From contig NW_026970859.1 of NCBI RefSeq assembly GCF_963678635.1, positions 1 to 49,184 on the forward strand: a stretch of DNA of 49,184 bases, read 5' to 3'. The stretch's first letter is position 1, and the number at the start of each line of letters is the position of its first letter. Below the pieces are notes generated by a model. That model saw only the letters and a program-made list of their open reading frames with translations, did no database searches and was not told where the DNA came from. The DNA comes from Symsagittifera roscoffensis (Eukaryota; Xenacoelomorpha; Acoela; Convolutidae). The translations under genes were made by a program, and so were the position numbers. This document shows positions 1 to 11,189 of the stretch, one piece after another.

Positions 1-52
1 AAATCGGACTGCACTCAATTTTGAGATGCAGTAGCGGACTCGAAGTATCCAC

Positions 53-1375
53 GCCACCAACAGGCGCTTTCAGGAGCAAAGGCTGGTCGAGCACGCCGCA
101 ATGAATGCTGAGTCGCGGAAGAAAGAAGTGACACAAGGCACATTCACAATCAAGAAGATGAAGACCTTGTAGGGTGACGCGATTGCCTCAAGCCCGGAGG
201 CTGCACCAGCTAGTGCGCTCGAAATAGATTATGGCCTGGCGACTGGAACTGCATCAGAGAAGGCGCAACAAGAGTTCGCGACGAAAGAAGTTGAACAATA
301 GGTGAGGTCTGAGCTGGAAAATACAGAGTTGCGCGAGAAACTGGATAACCTAGAGAAGACAGTGAATGAAGAAGACAACCAGGAACCCAAGAAACGTGTT
401 TCGAAGTTGAATGTCATCTCAAGGAAGACCCTCGGTATGACAAGAGAGGGAAGCAAGATAATGTCAATCATATCGGTCTCTGGTCATCAGGTGAAGAACT
501 CGAGTGAGCCGTCGAGACTGATGAGAGTAGATGGACATTAGATAGAAGTCTATGGCTCATACCCGATTCTGATGAATGTGGATGGCATTAACATCTATAC
601 GAAAGCTCAAGTGCCCAATGCAAGTGACCAACTAGGCCAGATCTACATCGGTCAAGAGGAGCTGAAAGTACAACGAATCGGACAACACGCAATGCTTGAA
701 CAGGATGCGGTCTACATGGGTTGTGAAGCCGATCTAGCAGCACATTTACTAGACGTGCAGGGCAGACAACTCTCTGTGAAAGGACTACTTGACACAGGAA
801 CGATAGTCAGTGTCATGCCCATAAGCACCTGGACCGAATTGGGCTTCAGAAGGTTGATTTTGATACTGACTAATACCAGACTGGCTGTGGCTAATCAGGG
901 CCCAGTCTATGTGGCCGGATGAACTCCCAACATCTCGCTGCAACTGGGAGGAAGCCATCTCTGGATGAAGTTTCTGGTCGTCGAAAACTTGGACGAATCC
1001 GACCTGTTCATCCTAGGACGCCACTTCGTGCGCAACGTCGACGCTACCATCGACCTCAACGACTGGCAGTTACGAGTCAATGACCCAGAGGGGAAGCATC
1101 AAAAGAAACCTGTTAAGAAGGTCTTGATTTATCAAGGGAAGGTGCCATTTTTCCTAGATCGGAAAGCTGGGTTAAAACCAAATCAAGCTGTAGTGGCGGC
1201 GTTTAGTATGAGGAACTTAATTATTTTTAGTAACAAGAGACAAGTATGTCTGGTCCCCAATCCAAACAAAAAAAGCTCAGCTATTTTAGTAAGAAGCTAC
1301 TCACTCACTCAGAACGGACAATGGGTGAGTGTGTTGTTGACGACACAGGCTACATCGGTGACCGAAACAACGTGA
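53..1375 (+). pseudogene. Gypsy gag tail and aspartic protease (broken)
   Basis: One reading frame runs from near the left edge to 1375 but is cut by in-frame stops at 170-172 (TAG), 299-301 (TAG), 539-541 (TAG) and 920-922 (TGA). Around 300-540 the translation is charged and heptad-like (ELENTELREKLDNLEKTV), suggesting a coiled-coil gag segment. Between 572 and 922 lies a retropepsin: the catalytic motif LLDTG followed by VSVMP is visible near 785-825. After the TGA stop the same frame continues with FILGRHFVRNVDATIDL, the conserved protease C-terminal ILGRDF-type block. The TGA is easily explained by a CGA to TGA transition. The protease would process the Gag-Pol polyprotein in an intact element; here it cannot be made whole. 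Confidence 0.75.
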
Positions 1376-3205
1376 AAAGAAGCTTGGCTAAGCATTGCCT
1401 CTAAACACAGTGTATCAGAGCTTGGAGAACTTGAAGAAGTTTGAAGTAGGTGAGTGTCCGTTACATGCCAATCCAGAATGAATACTGAAGAGATTAAATG
1501 AATTCAAGTCTTTTTAAAAAGTGTTTCCCCTGAAATCAGAGACAGACGATCGGTTGTCTACTTTCTCGAGTTTCCCTGAGAGACCGACAGACAAAGAATA
1601 AGCAGCAAACGAACCAGTTCTACCTGAGATAGAACACCTGAAAGGCAAGATTTCGGATGGGGACTGGACTCTCTAATAGCTGTGTTGAATCGGAACGGAA
1701 CGCAGACACAGACATTCTTCCGAAGCATAAAGCTGACATAGGTTGTTGCATTTTTGTAGAACATGAGATAGAGATAGAAGATGGTTCGGTACCTCACTGG
1801 AAGGGAGCTAGAAGAATTACCCCACATAAGTCAGAAGCATGCAGGAAAGATAATAGGATGTTATTGGAATATGACATGCTTGAGCTATCGAAGTTCCCGT
1901 GGGCCTGTGGCATGGTAATGGCTCAGAAGAAAGGGGGGCAACTTAGGTTTTGATGTAATTTTCGCTACTTGAACGCAGTAACGACAAAAGATGCATATCC
2001 GATCCCCCGCATCGAAGAAAGTCTCTCGAAGTTGGGAGACGCAAAAATTTTTCACAACGATGCATTTGAGCTCTGCATTTTAGCAAGTGCCTCTCAGGAA
2101 ACAAGATCGAGTGAAAAAGGGCGTAACATGAGAACTGGGACTGTTCAAGTGGAAAAGAATGCCGTTTGGATTATGCAACGCGACGGCTACATTTCAATGA
2201 TTGATGACCCAGGCACTCATGAATGTAACAAAGAAGTATGGGAACCTCATAATGTGTTACGTTTATGACGTTATGATCGCTACCAACCCTGGAGGAACAC
2301 CTAGAGAGACTGGACGTAGTCTTTATGGCATGAAAAAGGCCGGGCTGAAAAGTAAACACTCTAAGTGTGAGATTCTGAGGGACTGAATAAAGTATCTGGG
2401 TCGCCTTATAAAGCACAGAGTCAGACCAGATCCTGATGCGGTTGAAGCAGTGCTAACACCGAAGGCACCGAAAACCGACACACAATTGATGAGTTTTCTC
2501 GTCTTCGCTAAGTACTACAGAAACTTCATCAGAGGCTATGCCGACAATGTATACCCCATGCAGCGATTGATGCGAAATAAGGGCAAGAATTTCAGCTGGA
2601 CTGAGGAGGTTCAAGTCTCTTCCGAGAACATCAAACGGGAACTTTGCGAGGTTCCGGTCATCGGCATGCCGACCGAGAAAGGAATCAGTAATCGCTATCT
2701 CGATCATTCACTATGAAGAAAATTTATGGTAGGAAATACTGTTCTCCGAACCATAGCATATGGCAGCAAATTTCTAAGCGATACCGAAATGAAAAATGGT
2801 GAACCGAAAGCGGAGCTGATCGCAGTAATTACTTTTAGTAATTACATTTATTTCTCTTTAAGTTGCGTGTTGACAATCGAGCTTTTGCCTGGCTTAAATT
2901 TTGTTCGATGAGCCAGAGCTATATCGGTCACATGATTATAGAGCACCAAACACGTGACAAACAAAAAAAATGCCGACAGCCTCTGCAAGTAGACGGAGTT
3001 CTATGAGCACATGAAAACGAAGCAAGCTAACCAGGCAGAGATTAAGGTCTGTTTTTCTTTTCTGGACAAAGACACATATGATAAGCTGCCGTTCACCAGG
3101 TTGCTTGACAAGTCATGGCATCCCATACCAGGACACCTCGGACTTCCTGCGGAAAGAGCTGCCGAGATAGAAACAATGGCAAAGGGTGATCCTGTTCCCT
3201 TGTAA
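1232..3205 (+). pseudogene. Gypsy reverse transcriptase and RNase H (broken)
   Basis: Fragments in several frames. The linker before RT spans about 1232-1800. RT starts near 1800 (ARRITPHKSEACRKDNRMLLEYDML, then FPWACGMVMAQKKGGQLRF), a stop at 1951-1953, then RYLNAVTTKDAYPIPRIEESLSKLG. The polymerase catalytic box near 2250-2275 reads YVYD instead of YxDD, so a catalytic aspartate is lost. The thumb/connection region appears at 2450-2700 (LMSFLVFAKYYRNFIRGYAD, KNFSWTEE). RNase H-like blocks follow at about 2750-2850 (AYGSKFLSDTEMKNGEPKAEL). The segment 3011-3205 continues in a spacer-type region. At least four frame changes or stops separate these blocks. Dead on catalytic and reading-frame grounds. 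Confidence 0.8.
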
Positions 3206-4097
3206 TTGTTATTTCGCTCCAACCTGGTACAGCAAGAACATTACCAGGCGAGGTATCAATAGTATAGCTGAAAAAATTGGTGAGCGTAGCCACGGATGTT
3301 ATGCGAAAGCTCCGCGATCTGCTTGGCCGAGAAAATGAAAGTCACAATCATGAATGGATGGTGACCATGCAGAGGCTGGCCATCACCGAATGAAAGGAAA
3401 AGGGACTAGTAGCGAGCCGGAGTCGGGACGTTAAACGGGATTGCCGATCAATAACCAGCTAGTGAACTCGATACCGAAAGATGTCCTTTTGAGGACCTCG
3501 TACGTGGAGCGTCAACAACTGACCAGTACTCAGACCGCTCAAGGGTTCAGTGTTGAACTGAAATCCAGTTTAGCAAGGAGGGTTCAGTTCAATGATAAAA
3601 TAAAAGAGTACGAGCCGTGCTCGGATTGTTCATCCGGAGATGAGACATCGTCCGGAGATGAGACACTGTCCGGGGAGTCAAATCAGGAAAGTAGACGAGG
3701 TGCGGAATTGTCTGGAGAGTTGTGTTCCATCGGGCCCGACCAGGATGATTTGTCCGGCGAGTCCATGTCAGGACAACCGAGGGACACAATTTGCCGGGTG
3801 AGTCGAGAAACATGAAGAACATGTTAGAAGGCGAGTGGATAGACCCCATCAGCTCGAGTGACGGCTCGAAGTCTCAGTCCTGGGAGAACGTGTCTGAGAC
3901 CAATTCCAATCCCGACGTATCAGATATTGCGATTCATTCCTTGCTAGATTGGAAATGGCGCGGGTTGGATAGGAAGATGCACTAAGACCCAGACAGGGTC
4001 AGATATATCTGCTATGAGGAATGCACTGTAGTTGACAATGCTAATGCTGCAGACGAACTTGAGTTGATAGCGTGTCGAAACGCCCGACTAGATTATT
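3206..4097 (+). pseudogene. Gypsy pol C-terminal acidic region (broken)
   Basis: Open segments at 3441-3815 and 3791-3985 encode a Ser/Asp/Glu/Gly-rich stretch with repeated SSGDET, SGDET and SGES units, followed by a segment ending near DYYSMLRFA at about 4107. No integrase motifs (HHCC finger or DDE) are visible here, and the acidic repeats are not a recognised catalytic domain. I place it in the Gypsy copy because 3296-3720 is repeated at 4098-4520, next to RT sequence of the second copy. Its function is unknown. Confidence 0.55.
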
Positions 4098-5612
4098 ACA
4101 GCATGCTACGATTTGCTTGACAGAGAAGTTGGAAGGCAGGATCATGAACGGATGGAGACCATGCAGAGGCTGACCATCACCGAAAGAACGGAAAAAAGAG
4201 CGTTAGCGAGCCGGAGTCGGGACGTTAAACGGGATTGCCGATAAATACTGAACCAGCTAGTGAATTCAATACCGAAAAATGTCCTTTTGAGGACCTCGTA
4301 CGTGGAAAGTCGACAACTGATCAGTACTGAGTCCACTCATTTGGTCAGTGTTGAACTGAAATACAGTATGGCAAGGAGCGTTCAGTTCACTGATGTAGAA
4401 AAAGGACTACGAGCAGTGCTCGAACTGTTCATCCGGAGATTAGACATCGTCTGGAGAAAAGACATTGTCCGGGGAGTCAAATCAGGAAAGTGGACGAGGT
4501 GCGGAGTTGTCCTGGGAGTCTTAGAAACAAAAGTCAAACTTGTCTGTTCCCCAAACCAAACAAAAAGAGCTCAGCTATTTTAGTATGAAGCTTCTCACTC
4601 ACTCAGAACGGACAATGGGTGAGTGTGTTCTTGAAGACACACGCTACATCGGTGATGAAACAACGTGGAAAAAAGCTTGGCTATGCATTGCCTCTAAACA
4701 CAGAGTATCAGAACTTGGAGAACTTGAAAAAGTTTGAAGTAGGTGAGTGTCCAACCAAGAATGTATATTGAAGAAAATAAATGATTTCAATTCTTTTAAA
4801 AAAAGTGCTTCCCATGAAATTAGAGACAGACGATGGGCTGTCTAGTTGCTCGAGTTTCCCTGAGAGACCGACAGACACAGAATTAGCAGCAAACAAACCA
4901 GTCCTACCTGAGATAGAACACCTGAAAGGCAGGATATATGATGGGGACTGGATTCTCTAAGAGCAGTGTTGAATCGGAACGGAACGCAGACACAGACATT
5001 TTTACAAAGCATAAAGCCGACGTAGGTTGTTGCAATTTTGTAGAACATCAAATAGAGATAGAAGAGAGTTCGGTTTCTCACTGGAAGGCAGCTAGGAGAA
5101 TGACCCCACTTAAGTAAGAAGCTTGCAGGAAAGAAAATAGGATGTTATTGGAATATGACATGCTTGAGCCATCGAAGTCCCCGTGGGCCTGTGGCGTGGT
5201 CATGGCTAAGACGAAAGGGGGGCAACTAAGGTCTTGTTGTAATTTTTGCTAATTGAACGCAGTAAAGATAAAAGATGCATATCCGATCCCCCGCATCGAA
5301 GAAAGTCGTTGTTTGGGAGACGCAAAAATTCTTCACAACGATGCATTTGGGCTCTGCATTTTATCAAGTGCCCCCCAGGAAACAGGATCGAGAGAAAACG
5401 GGCGTAACATGTGAACTGGGACTGTTCAAGTGGAAAAGAATGCCGATTGAACTATGCAACGCGACGGCTACATTTCAACGATTGATGGCTCAGGCACTCA
5501 CGAAGGTAACAAAGAAGTATGGGAACCTCATAATGTGTTACATTGATGACGTTATGATCGCCACCAACCCTGGAGGACCAACTGGAGACACTGTTGGTAG
5601 TCTTTACTTGCA
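4098..5612 (+). mobile_element. Degenerate Ty3/Gypsy retrotransposon, copy 2 (permuted)
   Basis: A second diverged copy of the same family. It starts with the acidic-region block (4098-4520, matching 3296-3720), then joins at about 4530 directly to the pre-RT linker (matching 1232 onward) and runs through the fingers and palm of RT to about 5612. The order is therefore permuted compared with copy 1, where the acidic block follows RNase H. Homology stops near 5612. No LTRs, integrase or RNase H are seen. The junction could come from a deletion between tandem copies or from template switching during reverse transcription. Confidence 0.75.
4945..5612 (+). pseudogene. Gypsy reverse transcriptase fragment, copy 2
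   Basis: Frame 5275-5703 contains the RT palm: FFTTMHLGSAFYQVP (the DL of the usual TMDLxSAF motif is changed to HL, so the first catalytic aspartate is lost), KTGVTCELGLFKWKRMP, LCNATATFQRLMAQAL, and an intact second catalytic box YIDD within MCYIDDVMIA near 5530-5550. Upstream, 4945-5260 carries the RT N-terminal block in other frames with stops. The frame leaves homology with copy 1 near 5612 and runs on into unrelated sequence until 5703. Compared with copy 1 the YxDD box is better preserved, but the fragment is truncated and not functional. Confidence 0.75.
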
Positions 5613-6250
5613 TGGGCGGTTTGTCTTCGAGGTAAAACCTTTGTCCTTCAACACTGCTATCTTTGTGTATAAACTCTTCACATCCCTTGCGATCACTTCC
5701 TAGTCTTAGTCAAGTTTGGCTTCGCACCAAAGCTTATTCATTTCAGCAGTCAAAGATTCCATATTGCACCCCACGACGTCTGCAAACTCGTGTTCAAAGG
5801 AGCATAACAACTACTATGCAAATATAAAACTGTCCTCAACGGTGTCTCAAGCCTATGAACCGTCGTCAAACCAGACAAACGTGTAAAAGCTTACAATACC
5901 CGGGGCGAATTCAGCAGAAACAACAATTCCTTGCTAAACTGTTTCTCGACCCTTATTGCAAAGGCCTTCTCTTTTGTTGGCACACGTGCCTTTTCAAATT
6001 GTCCAGCCTTGAGGATATCACGCAGTCTGGTGTTATAGTCAACCTCACCCATCAAGCAATTCCCAGCGCCTGTCAAATAGAACTGCTTTCAATCTGTTAG
6101 ATTTCAATAACTGAATACTTTTGCAGGTCTTTCAATTGTCCCTGAGTTGCCCCGATGAGTCGAAATTGGCGAGAAAATGATTTTCGTCAAGTTTGTCGCG
6201 AAGCGGGCGCTTTGGTTCCATGGACAAAAGACTGCTCCCTACTGGGCGTA
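5613..6250 (-). pseudogene. Possible minus-strand gag-like remnant
   Basis: Reading the minus strand, broken frames give protein-like stretches: a conserved-looking NCLMGEVDYNTRLRDILKAG within 5891-6076, followed by KARVPTKEKAFAIRVEKQFS, and near 5640-5790 a segment resembling the alpha-helical start of a Gypsy gag (MNKLWCEAKLD, then VKSLYTKIAVLKDKG). Stops and frame changes separate them. The orientation is opposite to the neighbouring Gypsy copies, so it would be a separate insertion or an inverted piece. Only composition and weak resemblance support this; a host pseudogene is equally possible. Confidence 0.25.
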
Positions 6251-6673
6251 CTACACTACCTTGTTTCTCACACAGTTTTTAAAGCTTCATCGAGTGTCTG
6301 CTTCTTATCTCGTTAATCAGAATACACATTGATTGAAGAAACACTCTGGTTACCGGCGCGGAGAGACTGTGACAATCAATGGAAAAGCAAAACGCGCTTT
6401 CTATATGTTATCTCAATTCAGTGCGAGTTGCTTTGGTCAATTGATCGCTTCTATCAATTCCCTGCAAAGAAGCCTCCTCTGATAGTTTTGAACAAATGTA
6501 CGTTCAAAGAAAGCGGCTGTTTCAGGTCTTCTAAACTTCAAAAAATTGGTATCAATTCATTGGCCAAGCATGCTCCCAGGAACTTCTGCCATTGCACAGT
6601 GAAAGGGACCATCCTCAGTGACTTCTGATATTTCAAGCAAAAAAACTCAATGCTCGAACTTGCATTATATCTT

Positions 6674-6940
6674 CTTGAACATAGCCAACAGAGAGCTGGA
6701 AAAAAGGCAATGAACGCAAGTATACAGAAAAAATACTGAGTTGTTTTTATTTGAAGAAAACTCAACTTTCGAACTTCAATTAAAAATTATATAGCCTTAA
6801 AGCTCTTGGAATTTGTAAAAACAACCTAGGTTTGACACTTTTTGATTAAAATTAGCAAATTTGAGAAAACTGGATCAAAGGTTTAAACTTTTAATTCAAT
6901 GGGAAATCTGATATTAAACTCCAATTTAAAAAGTTATAGT
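6674..6940 (+). repeat. Diverged direct repeat, copy 1
   Basis: Shares blocks in the same order with 8005-8245: an aatgaacgcaag-type block, a stretch around agctcttggaattt, a tttgacactttttgattaaaa block, and the clear matching end near tgggaaatctgatatt. Copies are separated by about 1.33 kb and have many substitutions and small indels. Probably two old insertions of one non-coding dispersed repeat, or the ends of an old element. Confidence 0.55.
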
Positions 6941-7477
6941 TTTGCTATTCGAAAGTGAAGTTTTTCCTCGTTTTAACGAAGGAAATGAAATGAACAAAAT
7001 CAAAAGTCAAACCGCAAAAAATTAAATTTGAACAAGTTTTAAAACTTTTCCTGAAAAAAAGCACAAAAAAATATCATCGCGACATAAATAAGAGTCTGAA
7101 CTATGTTCATCGACTCTTAAAATGTGCCCTCATCAATAAAATTGATGACCAACAGCTGGTCTTCTCTTATCCATATTTGAAAAACACGATATGCTACCTT
7201 GTGTACTGTAGAAGTACTTTCTGTAAAATAGCCAACATCAGCACTGAAAAAGACATTACTGTTTAAATGGCGTAAGAAAAACAACTTATAACCAGAAAGA
7301 ACTTACAGCCATAAAACTCTGGAACAAAGGCAAATAATTTGAATCATAAGAAGTTTCCATACATAGGAAATTAAGCTCACAAAACCGGAACAACAATTTT
7401 CCGCTTCCCAGTAAACAACTCTTTTCAAATTTTCCCAGAATAAAAATCAAACCAAGGTCTATCGACAAAAAAAACAA

Positions 7478-7543
7478 GGTCCCGACAAAAATAATACCCC
7501 AGACCTAAGAAGCTCAAGGCACGCGCTTTACCACTAGACTAAA
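7478..7543 (-). other. tRNA-like / SINE-head relic
   Basis: The minus strand reads TAGTCTAGTGGTAAAGCG near the 5' end, a good match to a Pol III A box and tRNA D-arm, followed about 20 bases later by an anticodon-arm-like stretch and then GGGGTATTATTTTTGTCGGG where a T-arm with a B box (GGTTCGANTCC type) should be. The B box is lost and the acceptor stem does not close, so this is not a working tRNA. A decayed tRNA pseudogene or the head of a tRNA-derived SINE fits best. Confidence 0.35.
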
Positions 7544-8004
7544 AGAGAAAACAGTTCGTAGGTTTTGAGGTTCAACAATAAAGCAAGCTCAGTTTCCTGC
7601 ATATTTGTAAGAAAAACAATATAAAGGTAAGAACTAATTCCAAATAACAACGTACCTACTCTCGCAGTGAAAATAATCGAAGCTGTATAATAGAAAAAGT
7701 ATACATACTATTTTGTCTACATATTTTTCAACGTCCTTTATTAAGAAGCAGCTAGATTTTTGGGCTATTTTGCACTGAGAGATGTTTGGGCCAATCGTCT
7801 TTCAAATCTGATGTATGCATTAGGCCGATCGGAAAGAAAAGTGAAAAGATTGGAATGATGTGCCAGTCGGCCATTTGCGAAACAATTTCGTTATTCCAAT
7901 CACAATTCTTATGCGACCAATTTGAAGATAATTTAATTGGTCTAAACTAGTCGAACATTGATAAACAGATCTGGAAAACAACCTGAACACCGCGGGCAAC
8001 TAAG

Positions 8005-8245
8005 AACATATCCCATGGACAATTGGAAAAAAGACATTGAACGCAAGAAAACAGAAATACTGGATTAACTTCTGAATAAATCTTAGGAAAAATAGATAAC
8101 CTTACAAGCTCTTTGAGTTTTTAGAACAATTTGTTTGACATTTTTTTGGTTACAACGACCCAATTTGGGAACACCGGATCAATTGTTAAAATTTTTAATT
8201 CACTGGGAAATCTGATATTTAAACTTTAAACAAGTTCATAAGAAT
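8005..8245 (+). repeat. Diverged direct repeat, copy 2
   Basis: Partner of the repeat at 6674-6940. The best-conserved segment is the 3' part, with aattcactgggaaatctgatatt here against aattcaatgggaaatctgatatt there. No coding potential. Confidence 0.55.
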
Positions 8246-8615
8246 TCCTATTTTGAAAAGCATGGCGTCAGACAAATCGCGGATCGGGGTATTCGAATGA
8301 GGTACAACCAGATTTAGTCACACGCGTGAACAGCTCCGCGACGAGACCTAACGGTCTAACAAAAGCCAAATTGAGAGCGTTTAATTAGGCTAACACAGTC
8401 AGAGCTAATCAAACCTCTGTAATATTGAATTGCTTGTCATAGTAGGAACGTTAAAAACAGCAAGTTCAATTAAAATTTTCCAGCTTTATATTTTGAGGCT
8501 AGATTCGAATTAATTTCAGCCGCATGACTCAAAAAGTATCAGAGTAGCAAATCTAATAGATCTGACCAAACGGGTTTGCAAGCTCTTTAAATACATCCAT
8601 TAATGATAGTGTAAC

Positions 8616-9081
8616 CATGAATTTCAGGGGTCCCATAGGCCTTTGATGATAGAATTTGAAAACTTTCCTATCTATCCCATATTTGACTTAATTTTCTAGC
8701 CTTTCAAACAACAAAACGGGTTGAAACGTGTTCATTTAAACAAAGAATCTCATTAAAAAACACACTTGAGATCGATGTCTGTTTGATTTCGTCGCCTTTT
8801 TCCATACAGACTTTAACCAGTGTGTACAGATTTGTCGAGGAGCAGTTTTTGAATCATGAATTTCGGGGGTCCCATAGGCCTTTGATGAAAAAATTTGAAA
8901 ATTTTCCTATCTATCCCATATTTGACTTAATTTTCTAGCCTTTCAAACAACAAAACGGGTTCATTTAAACAAAGAATCTCATTAAAATACTCACTTGAGA
9001 TCGATGTCTGTTTGATTTCGTCGCTTTTTTCCATACAGAGTTTAACCAAGGTGTACAAATTGGTCGAGGAGCAGTTTTTGA
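8616..9081. repeat. 239-bp tandem duplication (two copies)
   Basis: Unit one is 8616-8854 and unit two starts at 8855 and matches to about 9081. Both begin with catgaatttc and a ggtcccataggcctttgatga block and end at gaggagcagtttttga. The second copy lacks about 11 bases found in the first after aacgggtt. On the minus strand the unit contains the 3' part of an exon-like frame plus its following sequence, so part of an exon has been duplicated downstream of itself. Confidence 0.85.
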
Positions 9082-9265
9082 CGATGAACTGTTTGAATAG
9101 CGGAGCTAAAAGTTTATCAATTTCTTCTTCTTGACTCCGGGAGAGAAACACATCAAAAATTTGCTTTGACATTTCTATAAAATCATCCCATAGACTTTCC
9201 AAGTTATTAATTGAGTCAATGCTACTCAGCTTCGCAACAACATTCTCAAGATTCTGAGTCTCCAT
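8995..9265 (-). CDS. Candidate host gene exon, unknown protein
   Basis: The minus strand opens with an ATG at 9265 and encodes about 90 residues that look like a helical soluble protein (METQNLENVVAKLSSIDS at the start, then WDDFIEMSKQIFDVF, LLAPLFKQFIV, LYTLVKLCMEKSDEIKQ). At 8995/8994 the sequence CTCAA|GTGAGT is a strong 5' splice site; without splicing the frame stops at 8927-8929. The duplicated piece downstream (8616-8854) repeats the last third of the frame but has the weaker donor GTGTGT. The 3' end of a minus-strand LINE lies about 50 bases upstream of the ATG, so any promoter or upstream exon has probably been displaced. I do not recognise the family. Alternatives are a chance frame or a pseudogene. 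Confidence 0.4.
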
Positions 9266-9314
9266 CCGGATATTTAGAGCTTCATACAGCTTTCTTAAAT
9301 AAAAAAAATTACGT

Positions 9315-11046
9315 TTTAATAAGCAGTCACAAGTTCAGAAGTTCAATTCTGGTCAATAGGCTTTGGCCTCTATCAACCAGCTTTTTCGTCGACGTCCCTT
9401 TCGTCATTCCAAAAACGATGCGTCGTACATTTCGGACGCCCATAGTTTGTCAAGTCTTGCTTTGAATATGTTGACGTTCTCGCTCGATATTATTCTTTCA
9501 GGCAATGAGTTCCAGTCGTTAATGGCTGCGATAGTGAAGAAGTTTTGTCTTGCTGTTGTTTTGGTTTTCCTCATTAAAATTTTGTACGGGTTTCCTCGGG
9601 TGTCTCTTTCATTGATCGTAAACAGTCCTTCCGTTGCTGCGGCATCGTACATTCCATTCAAAATTTTGAAGACTTCTATCATTCTTCCGCGCTTCCTTCT
9701 ATACTCCAGCGTTGGCAGTTTCAGAGCTCTCAGTCTTTCCGGGTAACTAAGTTTTTGTATGTTTGCGACCAGTCTTGTCGCCCGCCGTTGAACGTTCTCA
9801 ATCATGATCTTGTCCTTTTTCAGGTATGGGCGTATTCCAGGTGCGTTCTCACTAGGGCTTTATATAGGTTTGTTAGTACCTCAGCGTTAAGATACATGAA
9901 GCTTTTCCGTATTATCGCGATCAAGCCGTTGGCCAACCTTGTTTTCTTGGCAATGTGCTCACGGAATAGTAGTCTCGAGTCAACTATAACCTCTAAGTTT
10001 TTCTCGGTTTGAACATTATTAAGGTATGTATTCCCATCCAAGGTGTAATTTCGTTCCGCTAATTTTACCCTTCCCGTTAACGTGAGCGTATGGCATTTTG
10101 TCATGTTGAACTTCATAAGGCTACCATCAGCCCATTTTGAAATTACATTCAGATCATTTTGCAGTTCTTCATCTTCACCTAAAGCTGTGACTGATCTGTA
10201 GATTTTCGCATCATCTGCGTAGAGGAGCATTTGGGATGTGATTCCATCCCCCATCGAGTTTATGTATATTAAGAACAAAATTGGTCCCAGTACAGACCCT
10301 TGTGGGACTCCACTGATGACGGGTGCCTATTCCGAAAAACTTTCGTTGACCACCACTCTTTGTTTTCTTTCTGTTAAGAATGAGGTAATCCATTCGAGAG
10401 TTTTTCCTCTGATCCCGTATCTCGAAATTGTGTTTAGTAGTCTTTTGTGGGGTGCACTATCAAAGGCTTTTTGGAAGTCAATGTAGATGATATCTACCTC
10501 GTTACCTCTGTCCAGTTCTGCTGTCCAGTCGTCAAGTGCTCTCAGTAACTGTAGGGTCGTTGATCGCCCTGGTAAAAACCCGAATTGCTTGTCTGATATG
10601 ATATTGTTGTTTTCTAAAAATTCAAACAGGTGACGTCTGATGCTTTTTTCCATAATTTTACAACAAATGGATGTCAGGTTAATAGGTCTGTAATTGTTAG
10701 GATCACTTTTTGCGTCCTTCTTGTGAATGGCTGTTATATTTGCGCATTTCCAATCTTCTGGTGTTTCACCTTTCTCCCAAGAACTTTGCATTAAACCACT
10801 CATCATTTCAGCTATTTCGTATCGGGATTCTCGCAACACCCGAGGGTGTACGTTATCTGACCCCATTGATTTCGTAGTGTCTAGCGGATTGAGTTCATTT
10901 AGGATTGTCTCTTTGGAGATAAAGAGGTCATCAGATATTTGATTTTCTTGGTAATCCACTACTTCCCAGCTGCCTGGTGTTTCGATCGTGAATACAGAAC
11001 TGAAAAAGTTGGCAAGAGTATCAGCTCTTATTTTGTCGTTCATAGC
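9315..11046 (-). mobile_element. 5'-truncated CR1/L2-type LINE, minus copy
   Basis: About 1.73 kb, nearly identical to 14050-15794 of the plus-strand LINE but in inverse orientation. Homology begins at the MNDK codons (minus strand 11046 downward) and ends in the shared 3' UTR near 9315, after the common gacttgctta-type end region. The sharp 5' end inside ORF2 is the usual result of incomplete target-primed reverse transcription. Beyond its 3' end lies TTAAAACG and a short T run, so no long poly-A tail is present, as expected for this clade. I could not identify a target-site duplication. Confidence 0.9.
9404..11043 (-). pseudogene. LINE ORF2 reverse transcriptase (broken), minus copy
   Basis: Minus-strand RT covering the same region as the intact 551-codon frame of the plus copy. 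It keeps the palm motifs IDFQKAFDSAPHKRLL and [11 protein letters not shown], so the catalytic YADD is present. It is inactivated by a TAG at 10327-10329 that replaces the Trp codon in the NESFxEW segment just before the VPQGSVLGP block, and by a 16-base deletion near 9820-9827 that removes the equivalent of NQCWN and shifts the frame. The last segment, 9404-9805, is again open and ends at the same YDASFLE terminus as the plus copy. It is non-functional in isolation. Confidence 0.9.
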
Positions 11047-11189
11047 CTAATTGTTGTGATAAACTTATTAAATAGCTTGTCCATTTCAAATTCACAAACC
11101 GTGTAATTTCAGATAATCTGAGCTAGAGGACTGAATCGATACACTATTAACAAGTCCCACGCCTCTAGTTTCGTGGATGAAGATTGTTA

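Larger units (their letters stand above)
1..4097 (+). mobile_element. Degenerate Ty3/Gypsy retrotransposon, copy 1
   Basis: Plus-strand remnant carrying, in order, a gag tail, an aspartic protease, a pre-RT linker, reverse transcriptase, RNase H and an acidic C-terminal region. All parts are broken by stops and frameshifts. I see no integrase core and no LTR, so the left end lies outside the window and the 3' part is deleted or rearranged. The segment about 1232-2330 is repeated at 4530-5612, and the segment about 3296-3720 at 4098-4520, which defines a second copy. The family call rests on the PR-RT-RH order and on motifs described in the component entries. The element is not capable of autonomous movement. 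Confidence 0.85.
6251..8615. other. AT-rich intergenic region with repeats
   Basis: No reading frame here looks convincing; the frames present are short and of low complexity. The stretch holds a diverged direct repeat (6674-6940 and 8005-8245) and a tRNA-like relic near 7478-7543, both listed separately. The remainder, including 8246-8610, shows nothing I can identify. Confidence 0.6.

Noticed and set aside
8246-8420. Possible tRNA gene around gggtattcgaat
   Set aside because: Only a T-loop-like string; no A box at the right distance and no cloverleaf.
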